Source: Selaginella moellendorffii (lineage: Eukaryota > Streptophyta > Lycopodiopsida > Selaginellales > Selaginellaceae). Taken from it: a DNA stretch of 64,000 bases. The position numbers and the translations under genes are program-made. The notes under the pieces were generated by a model. It was given only the letters and a program-made list of their open reading frames with translations. It had not been told where the DNA came from and searched no databases. The stretch is taken from positions 806,001 through 870,000 of the forward strand of contig NW_003314261.1 in NCBI RefSeq assembly GCF_000143415.4, in the 5' to 3' direction. Positions 56,114 to 64,000 of the stretch are shown here, piece after piece. Every line of letters begins with the position of its first letter. Within the stretch, counting starts at the first letter, position 1.

Positions 56114-56165
56114 GTAAGTTTGCTATTCCTTTGTAGATTAAGATTTCTTACCATTTTCATTAGCA

Positions 56166-56411
56166 TTAGCGTGCGGACCTGTACACCTCGCTAAATAAAT
56201 CAAAGACCAACGCCACGGTCCCGACCAAGACGTCCGTTTGCCAGCATCTCTCGTGGAGGAGCTCTCTTTCACTTCCAGGACGCTTAGCACCGCCACCGTG
56301 TGTCGAAGTCAACGCCTTCCAGCCAATCTCACAAGCATCTTCCAAGCTGCTGATGTCGACGAGCAGGCAACTCAAGTTCGCATCCGAGCCGAGATCAAGC
56401 GAGCGCTCCAA
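56166..56411 (-). pseudogene. PPR fragment
   Basis: Minus strand: SSLEDACEIGWKAL and GCWQTDVLVGTVALV-like pieces matching PPR sequence at 16950-17230, scrambled. From 56430 to 56990 I see no gene beyond an isolated telo-box (AAACCCTAAC, 56906). Confidence 0.55.
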
Positions 56412-56993
56412 TTCGTGCGCAAATGGTGATCCTCGACTCAGGACGCAATGCTCCGATCAAGGCTGATGGTGCTTTTCTCGATTCCGTCCAAGGCCTTTGA
56501 CGTACTCGCTGGGGCATATGATGCGAGCAAGATCTTTCACAAGAAAAAAAATCCGGTCCCTGTATATCCCTGCCCTTACCGACGCGGGAATCGCTAATGG
56601 AGGAGGAGGTGATCACTACCTGCAATCCTTCAGCGATCGCTAAACATCCTATTGGAAACTACCCAAGATCATCTTACCTCCTTGACACAGTCCAGCTTGT
56701 CATACCTGGGAAGGAGTTCTTGCGGAGCTTTTTCTGATACCTCGGGCTCCGGGTTGGGCGCCTCCAATCCTTTCTTCTTGTCGGCCGATTCTTTCCTTGA
56801 CCGGGCAGCCTTGACAGCCGGACTGCTCCTCGTAGCTCTTCAGTGCCTCACGCCTCTGCTAATTTGAGCGCCTCCCTAATGCTTGGGCTCATCCTCTCCA
56901 TCGCAAACCCTAACTCGGAATACGCTTTGTGGTTAAGATCCTTTTGGCGGTGGTCAAAACTATCCAGAGTGTTCTTGCGCCGGTCTTGCAAGA

Positions 56994-57353
56994 TTGAAAA
57001 GAGGTGCCTGTTTTGATCTTATTGCTTCTCCAAACCTTGGACGTCCAGCCAGCGAATTTGTTGATAAGTTTCCTGTAAAATTTCACTTCTGGAGTGTATT
57101 GGCTGAAAGCTATACCATTGTAGTGGTCTCCAAAGTAATTTCCAGAGACGAGAGGAGCAACACCGTTTTGCTCGATCCCTCTGTGACGAACGCAGGAGTC
57201 CGGTCCTTCTGCAGCATGAACATGGACGTGATAACTTACATGCTGGCTAATGTCGACGAGTTTGTGCAAGCGATAGTGGACATTTTGAGGTTGGCCGGGG
57301 TTTATAACGTGAGATATTACATGCCGGGGAAACTCCGGTCAATGGAGCTTTAG
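56994..57353 (+). other. Open frame of unknown nature
   Basis: 119 codons (FDLIASPNLGRPASEFVDKFPVKFHFW...DVITYMLANVDEFVQAIVDILRLAGVYNVRYY) with a plausible composition but no motif known to me. It could be a displaced 3' exon of the 54716 gene or an independent relic. 57370-57720 shows nothing convincing. Confidence 0.3.
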
Positions 57354-57724
57354 AAGCAAGCTCGAGGGAATGGAGCTTAAAAATCTCTCTGGCAGCTCTC
57401 TCGGAGCTAATTACAGTTTTCCAGGATTTCTTCTTCTGTCAAGAAATTACTCATGCCATCATTATGGTTCGTTTTTTTTTTTTTTCCTTTTAAATGGTGA
57501 TGAGCAAGAAACAGCAGTGACTATGAGCACTGCTTCTCTTTGTGTCTTGCCGTACAATGGTTTTTCCAACGTCCGATGTTGCAGAGTTCCCCCTTTGGTT
57601 GACGAGATCTCTATTTGATCTTCGATCACTGAAACTTAAAATCCCAGAAGAAAGAGAGACAGTAGAGCAAATTCTATATCAAAGTGATGAAACCGAGTTC
57701 CATCTCGGGCAATAATATGCCAGT

Positions 57725-58520
57725 CTATGATCTTGGACGCCATGCTCGGACTGTCATACTGTTGGAAAACTCAAGTTTTTGATGATCCTCAGCGTCGATA
57801 CTCGCGGGCTTATGAACAAATTCCAGTTTACAACTCCAGGGTGAGGAACAAGCTCTTGGAGTCCACACTTCGGATACATGGTGATGGAGCGTGTTCCTCA
57901 CACTTATGTTTCCAAAGTGTTGTTTGCTCTCAAGTATGTGACTTGTGGATGTGCTTGCCGTTATCGCAAAGGATCCGGACTGAGCAAGCTCCAAGGATTG
58001 CTACGTACGTGAAAGCATCCGGCTCCAGCCCCTGTGATCGCGTCTTCCAGTATGTCTCGCATAGCTGCCATGGACCGAAAGGCCCTGGCGGCATGCAAGC
58101 TCTTGGACGAAGAAGGGGTGAAAAGCCGGGGGAAAGTGTGTAAGTGTCGATGGAGATCTCTTCTCTTACCATCTCCTTGTAAATCTCCAGTGCCTCCTTG
58201 GTACATAGCATTCTGGACGTAGCACTCGACGAGGTTGCTCCAGGAGAAGGTGTTGCGCTGCTTGATTCGATCAAAGACCTAGCGGGCATCCTCGGGCCTC
58301 TTGCATCTCCCCATCTCCCATACATTTGGATGATCATATTGGTGTCGTCCTCGTCGTTGGCGTGATCCCTGTCGGCCAAAGCCCTCTCTTGGCCACATTT
58401 CTTGAGCAATTTCACGTACTCGGGAAAATCCAGGCGGGTTTAGAGGCTGCTCTCCGATAGAACATATTTCAGCCATTCCATTTTTGACAGCTGGATGGGA
58501 GCTTCTTGACCCAATCAATT
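57725..58520 (-). pseudogene. PPR pseudogene
   Basis: Minus strand: DTNMIIQMYGRWGDA, CTKEALEIYKEMVREEISIDTYTLS and GLEPDAFTYVAILGAC are PPR motifs in a frame broken at several points. Related to the decayed pieces at 13746-14670. Confidence 0.7.
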
Positions 58521-58848
58521 TTAAAAACTGACAATTTAAAAATCAGCATATTCCATATTTTGATGACTTTGCCCTGCTTAGGTCTAGGGCAAAGCACAAT
58601 TATCCCACATGCCCAAGCGTCAATGAAGCTCATCTCTTTAAATAGTGCCGCGTTTTGTAAACATGTACTTCTTGGGTCGTAGAGTATGCGTCTGATGACC
58701 CGTCTGTGTGTCTCGAAGTATAAGTCATATTCCGACCCCTGGAGTTTTGTAAAATTTTAATGGTAATTTTTTTTTTTGCAAAATCTTATGCGAAACTCCG
58801 GTTGATCGATCGATCGCGAAGGGGTGATCTAGCATTGCGCCTCCAGTA
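58521..58848. other. Intergenic region
   Basis: No gene seen. It contains a T-run (58769) and GATCGATCGATC near 58804; it is probably the 3' flank of the methyltransferase gene. Confidence 0.5.
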
Positions 58849-59640
58849 TCACGCTGGCTTGATGTTCCTGTAGGAGATCACAGCGTAGAATGGATCTTTC
58901 CCTGGCGCTCGCCAGAAATTGAGGAGGCGAGAGATGAGAGTCGAATCGTCCACCATTCCGGGAATCCTCTTGATGATCTCCGGCTGCGTGAATCCAGCCA
59001 CGGCCTGGAAGTACTGGACCACGAGCTGGATCCTCGAGTAATCGCTCCCATCCCTCCACGCCGCGATTGCCTTGTCGTAGAACATCCTATTGCTGAAGCT
59101 CACGATGCACACTCCCCCGGGGCGAAGAACCCTAAGAATCTCCGCGAAGATCTTCTCCGGCTGCTCCAGGTACTGCACGCTCACGGCGCACACCACGGCA
59201 TCGAAGCTCTCGGCCGCGATTCCGCTCAAGGATGGATCGCGATTGAGGTCCTTGACGAAGAAATCGTCCAGGCGCTTGTTCTTGAGGAGCTCCTGGGCAT
59301 TGAGGCCATGGCCGACGACTCTCTTGTAGGAGAATTCCGGGGGAAGATGGCTCACCCAGGAGCTCATGAGATCCAGGACCTCGGATCCCGCTGGAATGCG
59401 CTGCCGGTAGACATCCGTGAGCTCCCGGATGAATCCATCGTCGACGTGCGTGACGAGCCTGGGGAATGCGTAGAAATCGCGATCTGGAGCGATGTTGAGC
59501 TTGGTGCGATTGCGATCGGTGAGAACCGTGCGCCGGATCTGACCGGCTCGATTGAGATTCTCCGCGCGTGGAGAGAGAGGAGGAGGAGGAGGAGGAGGAG
59601 GAGCGATCGCGAGGCGGCCATGGCCAAAAATAAGCGCCAT
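58849..59640 (-). CDS. SAM-dependent methyltransferase (type 11-like), 263 aa
   Basis: A single intact exon from the ATG at 59640. The N-terminus MALIFGHGRLAIAPPPPPPPPL with a polyproline run could be part of an organelle-targeting leader (inference). The core has SEVLDLMSSWVSHLP (motif I position, glycine-poor), VVGHGLNAQELLKN, LDDFFVKDLNRDPSL, FDAVVCAVSVQYLEQP, IFAEILRVLRPGGVCIVSFSNRMFYDKAIAAW (post-I/IV motifs) and YFQAVAGFTQPEIIKRIPG. This matches a conserved plant methyltransferase-like family whose substrate I do not know. The gene looks functional. Confidence 0.85.
   Translation of the reverse strand: MALIFGHGRLAIAPPPPPPPPLSPRAENLNRAGQIRRTVLTDRNRTKLNIAPDRDFYAFPRLVTHVDDGFIRELTDVYRQRIPAGSEVLDLMSSWVSHLPPEFSYKRVVGHGLNAQELLKNKRLDDFFVKDLNRDPSLSGIAAESFDAVVCAVSVQYLEQPEKIFAEILRVLRPGGVCIVSFSNRMFYDKAIAAWRDGSDYSRIQLVVQYFQAVAGFTQPEIIKRIPGMVDDSTLISRLLNFWRAPGKDPFYAVISYRNIKPA
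59577..59602. repeat. (GGA)n microsatellite
   Basis: AGGAGG units encode the polyproline run near the methyltransferase N-terminus on the minus strand. Confidence 0.85.
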
Positions 59641-59707
59641 TTTGCTCCAGCCTTTTATTTTGATTTTTTTTCCACCTTAGGGTTTATGTTCTAGGGTTTT
59701 AGGCCAG
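59641..59707. promoter_or_regulatory. 67-bp divergent intergenic region with two telo-boxes
   Basis: Only 67 bp separate the start codons of the methyltransferase (minus) and the oxygenase-like gene (plus). It contains TTAGGGTTT (about 59678) and TAGGGTTTTA (about 59692), telo-box motifs common in promoters of housekeeping plant genes. Confidence 0.6.
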
Positions 59708-61409
59708 ATGGACGAGACGAGCATCATCCGCGGCATCAACTCCGCCATCAAGAAGAGCGAAGGGAGATTTTGCTGCGGCGGATCATTGCCGCTGCCACAG
59801 GAAGGGATTGGGATCTGGTACACGAAGGTACGAAAATATATCGATCGATCGATCGATCGGTCTACCAAAATATATTTCTCATCGATCGATCTATCGTCCA
59901 GGAGAACGATTCTCACGGCCATCTCCATCTTCCCGTGGAGCCTTACGATGATACCGGCATCGAGGAGCTCCTGGACGAGACCGCAAATCTCCAAGAAGGT
60001 AGTTAGAAATCCTCTTTTCTTCCATTCTAGCTCTAGAAAAACTCCCAGGACACCTTGTTCACGAGCTCGACCCCCATTCTTTCGCCACAAACTTCGATCT
60101 GGGCAAGTTCTTCATCATGGACGAGATCACCAAGCTCCTCGGCCCCGGCACCATCCTCCGCGCGCAGCTTCACAAGCTCACGGTGATCGTCACCGGCGGC
60201 GAGCGAGAGCTCAATGACTCGATGCTCCCAAACGAAGAGGGCGACGTCTTTGGCTACTTGATCGTCGGACTTCCATTCTCTTTCACCGGCGGAGAGGTCA
60301 TGGTGAGAAAGTCCGGAAGCAAGCTCAATACTTTCTCGACCTGGGACACCACCGAGTCGATCCACTGGGTAGCTTTCATTGCCGGTTGCGACCACTTGAT
60401 CACCGAGGTAACTTCGGGCTACCAGATCACACTGACTTACAAGCTTTTCAGACTGGTGGACAGTAACAAGAGAAAGAGAGTGGTAGGAGTGAACGACACT
60501 CTGGTTGACGCTCACACCCTGCCGCTCTACGAGCTCTGGATCGAGGCCACCAACAACGCAAACTTCTACCCCGACGGTGGTGTCCTGGGTTTTGCTTGCC
60601 AGCAGCAGTACGAAGTTAGCGACGAGCTCAGAGTCGATGGTCTCAGGGATGACAAGACTTGGCTGCTCAAGGGGGCCGATGCCATGCTGTTCGCGGCAGC
60701 AAAGGCAGCGGGGCTGGAAGTGGAGCTCAAGCCAGTCTACAAGAACAGCGAGAGCGAGAACCCGGCACTGCTCTACTTGGGGAAGGTCGTCGGCGAGAAA
60801 GCTCCAGGATTCTTGGGAGAGTTCCGGGAAGGCTTTGACGATCTGGACAGGGATACCACCGCAGGCGAGGAGCTCCCGAGAGGTCGCGACGGTGTCAAGA
60901 CGGACGCCAACTTGAAGTGGTGCTTGAGGAATTTTGCGTGGATCACTGGGAAGGAGTGTGGACGCTACCGGACCGAGCAAGTGGATGTTTCGTGGTTTCA
61001 CTCGAGCGCTGTGGTGGTGACGATTCCTCCCTGGTCGGAGAGGAAGGGGAGCATCGAGAAGGCGGAGGAGGAGGTTCCAGAGGCGAAGAAGGCCAAGATT
61101 TACAAGGAGGCCATCGCCGACTGGTTCCGGCGGGCCGAGGAGCAAGCCACCCGCGAGGTTGCGGACAGTGAGTACCGGGCAAACTCGGACGAGGAGGAAG
61201 AGGAGGAGGAGAACGAGGACGAGGATGAGGAAGACGATGAAGGAGACGACGAGGAGGAGGGCGATGGCGATGGCGATGGCGATGAAGAAGAAGATGGCGA
61301 TGGCGATGGCGATGGTGGCGATGGAGGAGTGAAAGAGGATGGCGATCCTCTTCCTCCGGCGAAAGATCTAGAGGGCGAGAATGGAGCTCTAGAGAAAATT
61401 CCCGAGTGA
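59708..61409 (+). CDS. 2-oxoglutarate/Fe(II) oxygenase-like protein with acidic tail
   Basis: Exons 59708-59827, 59902-59998 and 60031-61409 join in phase to about 530 codons. The middle has the pattern of a plant/fungal 2OG-oxygenase-like family: GYLIVGLPFSFTGGEVMVR, then HWVAFIAGCDHLITEVTSGYQITLTY, then a second half with GGVLGFACQQQY and LLKGADAMLFAAAK. CDH could supply an iron-binding histidine; the position where relatives have H before GG reads F-S-F, so catalysis is uncertain. The last 80 residues are almost only Glu, Asp and Gly. The first intron carries an ATCG repeat. Confidence 0.65.
59840..59860. repeat. (ATCG)n microsatellite in the first intron
   Basis: About five ATCG units lie within the 74-bp first intron of the oxygenase-like gene; a shorter run is at 59881-59892. 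Confidence 0.9.
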
Positions 61410-61631
61410 TCGATCACCTATCAAATTTTTTTTAACTTGGATATGTGTCGGATTTACCCAAGTTCCCCAAGTTACCTAAAGGTTAGAAAGGACTGGGACA
61501 AAAGTGCCGGCATCGTGTGTTTTGATTATCGTGAACAGGGCGGTCTTTAGGGTTCATCGCGACGCTGGGGTCAAGGATTTGATGCGCCCTCTCGGCGGGG
61601 GATTCGCGTCATTGTTGATCGGCGATCAGAA
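61410..61631. promoter_or_regulatory. Intergenic region upstream of CNGC
   Basis: No gene seen. It holds the 3' flank of the oxygenase-like gene and presumably the CNGC promoter and 5' UTR. Confidence 0.5.
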
Positions 61632-64000
61632 ATGGGGCGATCGTTCGTCAGGTAGGGAACATTCTTGGAATCTCAAGCTTATTTTTTCCCTCGATTCTCC
61701 TCTCGCCCGTCAGGTTCCCGAGCGATCTTAGCTCGGATGTCTCGAATTCGGTGCGCCCGGCCGAGAATGGGCACTACAAGCCCATGGATGATGCTGCTCT
61801 TAGGCACAAGTGGGACAGCCAGGGGATTCCAGGCGCGGCGGTGTGGGATCTCGACAAAGTGATGGAGGCATCGGATTTTAAGCTGGATGACAGGCTGCCG
61901 AATTCCAAGGTCCTGGATCCACGCAGCAATTTCGTGCATCAGTGGAACAAATTCTTCGTCATCTCCTGCTGGATCGCCGTGTTTGTGGATCCACTCTTCT
62001 TCTACCTTCCGGTGGTGAGCAAGAGCATTTGCGTGAGAATCGAGACCGATCTCGCCATCGCCGTGACACTTCTGCGAACACTCTCCGACTTGTTCTACAT
62101 TCTACACATGGTTTTGGAGTTCCGGATGGGTTTCATCGCTCCCTCTTCGCAAGTTTTTGGGAAAGGAGAGCTCGTCGTGGATACGAAGCAAATTGCCAGG
62201 AAGTATCTCACCAGGAACTTCTGGCTTGACTTGGTTGCCGTCTTGCCTCTTCCACAGGTCTGCCGTCTTTATTGTCTCTCTCTCTCATTTAGTTGTCTTT
62301 TCTTCGTTCTTTCACTGGCAAGGCTAATCCAAACTTTTGTTCTAGTTCATAATCTGGATTTTGATACCAGTTCTGAAGAGCACACCGGCAGCAAGCACTA
62401 AGACCGCCTTGAGATTCGTGGTCTTTTTCCAGTACCTCCCGCGGCTGCTCAGGATCTATCCGTTAACAATGAAGATGGTCAAGAGCACTGGAATGGTGCT
62501 GGAGACTCCGTGGGCTGGAGCGGCATACAATCTTATACTTTTCATGCTCGCAAGTCATGTAAGTCTGTGTCGTGCCGTCTACATCCATCCAACTTTAAGG
62601 AAACCGTTGTTGTTTATTCAGGTACTTGGCGCTACGTGGTACTTGCTAGCCGTGGAACGCCAGGACACTTGCTGGCGTAGAGAATGCCGGCGTGATACCA
62701 CTTTTGGTATACACTTGTGCAAGCGCTTTCTGGACTGTCAAAGTCGGACAAATGGTTTATCCGGGCAGCGGGATCAATGGCTCAGCTCGACCGATATAAG
62801 TCAACGATGCTCCGCCGATCAGGACAGCTTCAACTTTGGTATTTATAATGAAGCTCTCAAGAACGGAATCACAACAAACACCGCGTTCTTCAAGAAATAT
62901 TTCTACTGTCTGTGGTGGGGATTGCGTAACCTGAGGTATGAGCGTCTTTTTATATTCTTAGACTCACAATGAACGTGCGCTCTGTAGTGCGCTGGGTCAA
63001 AATCTGGAAACAAGTACGTTTGTTTGGGAGATTCTGTTTGCTATTGTTATTGCGATCCTGGGATTAGTTCTGTTCGCTCTGCTCATTGGAAACATGCAGG
63101 TCGGTTGCCCTGTCTTTCTCAAAGCGTCATTCTTTTAGCTTCTTTTGTGTTTATGCAGACGTACTTGCAATCTGTTACAGTGAGGTTGGAACAAATGAGG
63201 CTTAAACGTCGTGACACAGAGCAGTGGATGAGCCACCGGCAATTGCCGCCTGAGCTACGTGATCGAGTACGGAGATATGACCAGCAGAAATGGGTGGCAA
63301 CAAGGGGAGTTGACGAAGAAGCGCTCGTCCAAAGCTTACCAGTTGACCTGAAAAGAGATATCAAGCGGCATCTCTGCCTGAATCTAGTTCGCAGGGTAAG
63401 TTGCTTGGCTATCTACTTTCATCTCGAGCTAAGTCATGATGTTTACAGGTCCCATTGTTTAGTCACATGGACGAACGACTTTTAGATGCTATGTGTGAGA
63501 GGCTTACCTCTGCTCTTCACACCGAAGGAACGTTTATTACTCGGGAAGGTGATCCTGTCAACGAGATGCTGTTTATTATCCGAGGAAACTTGGAAAGTGT
63601 AACTACAGATGGAGGGCGCACAGGTTTTTTGAACGTGAGCATTCTGGGGCCGGGAGATTTCTGTGGCGAAGAACTCTTGTCCTGGGCTTTGCTCCCAAAG
63701 CCGAAAAACCTTCCGACCTCGACTCGGACGGTTAAAGCGTTGAAAGAGGTGGAAGGTTTCTCTTTCAAAGCCGAGGACTTGAGATTTGTGGCCGGTCAGT
63801 TCCGAAGGATGCACAGCAAGCAGCTCCAGCATACGATACGCTACTACTCGCAGCAGTGGCGTACCTGGGCAGCTCAGTACATTCAAGCTGCCTGGAGACG
63901 TCACGTTAAGAAACAAGACCAAAAGCGGCAGCTCGAGTTACTATCCAGTCTCATAGACGACGGAGGGGCACCGCTTAAAACTTCTACTTCCATCAGCTTC
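61632..64000 (+). CDS. Cyclic nucleotide-gated channel, cut by window end
   Basis: Exons 61632-61651, 61714-62257, 62346-62558, 62622-62935, 62988-63099, 63159-63395 and 63449 to the window end join in phase from MGRSFVR. Features: six-helix channel domain (FFVISCWIAVFVDPLFFY; LRTLSDLFYILHMVLEFR; FWLDLVAVLPLPQF; FFQYLPRLLRIYPL), pore with plant-type GQN filter (LGQNLETSTF), C-linker (VRLEQMRLKRRDTEQWM, LPPELRDRVRRYDQ) and cyclic-nucleotide domain (REGDPVNEMLFIIRG, phosphate cassette GPGDFCGEELLSWAL). An IQ calmodulin site (IQAAWRRHVKK) follows. Plant CNGCs are plasma- or endo-membrane cation (Ca2+) channels in signalling. All introns are GT-AG and 42-88 bp. The extreme C-terminus lies beyond 64000. 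It appears intact. Confidence 0.92.

Noticed and set aside
60033-61145. 370-codon open frame on the minus strand
   Set aside because: It lies exactly antisense to the spliced oxygenase-like gene; the plus frame has family motifs and correct splice phases, so this is a shadow.

Overview
This window looks like a lycophyte (Selaginella-like) nuclear genome. The evidence is protein-coding genes with many canonical introns of about 40-90 bp, a plant class II formin (PTEN-like, C2, FH1 and FH2 parts), a plant augmin subunit 6, many PPR (PLS-type) fragments, a plant cyclic-nucleotide-gated channel, and Ty3/gypsy elements primed from initiator tRNA-Met. The species assignment is inference.

Layout. 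1-6447 is a young non-coding LTR element (called E1 here). 6448-12980 is a block holding the remains of an old gypsy element (GY), a broken 5' half of a formin gene (minus), an augmin-6 pseudogene (plus) and a PPR pseudogene (minus). The same block recurs at 47635-54647, and a shorter inverted copy lies at about 16.3-19.6 kb. 19652-21205 is an intact single-exon gene for a degenerate kinase-like protein. 21328-23660 is the FH1-FH2 (3') half of a formin gene.

Nested insertions. From 21.3 to 50.7 kb the minus strand can be read as one formin gene torn apart by nested transposons. GY sits in the FH1 region. An old truncated E1 copy (46744-47873) sits inside GY. A chromodomain gypsy element (CRV, 26165-46214, target duplication CCTTT) also sits inside GY, in the reverse-transcriptase region. 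A 12.5-kb DNA transposon (PAL, 33212-45757, 24-bp terminal inverted repeats, target duplication ACTA) sits inside the right LTR of CRV.

PAL is the most unusual object. Its plus strand carries a DDE-type transposase broken by two stops. Its minus strand carries one or more multi-exon genes encoding a ParB/Srx-like domain followed by a segment resembling a beta-class DNA methyltransferase, low-complexity regions, and a HAD (FCP1/NIF-like) domain. About 20 copies of a near-perfect 24-bp palindrome are scattered through PAL. At least seven lie inside its short introns and two inside an exon. A ParB-like protein together with dispersed palindromes suggests a parS-like or self-recognition system. 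That is a hypothesis, not a demonstrated function.

54.7-64 kb is more ordinary: a truncated unknown membrane-protein gene, PPR debris, an intact methyltransferase gene, a 2-oxoglutarate-oxygenase-like gene divergent from it across only 67 bp, and most of a CNGC gene cut by the window end. No tRNA, rRNA or CRISPR features were seen.
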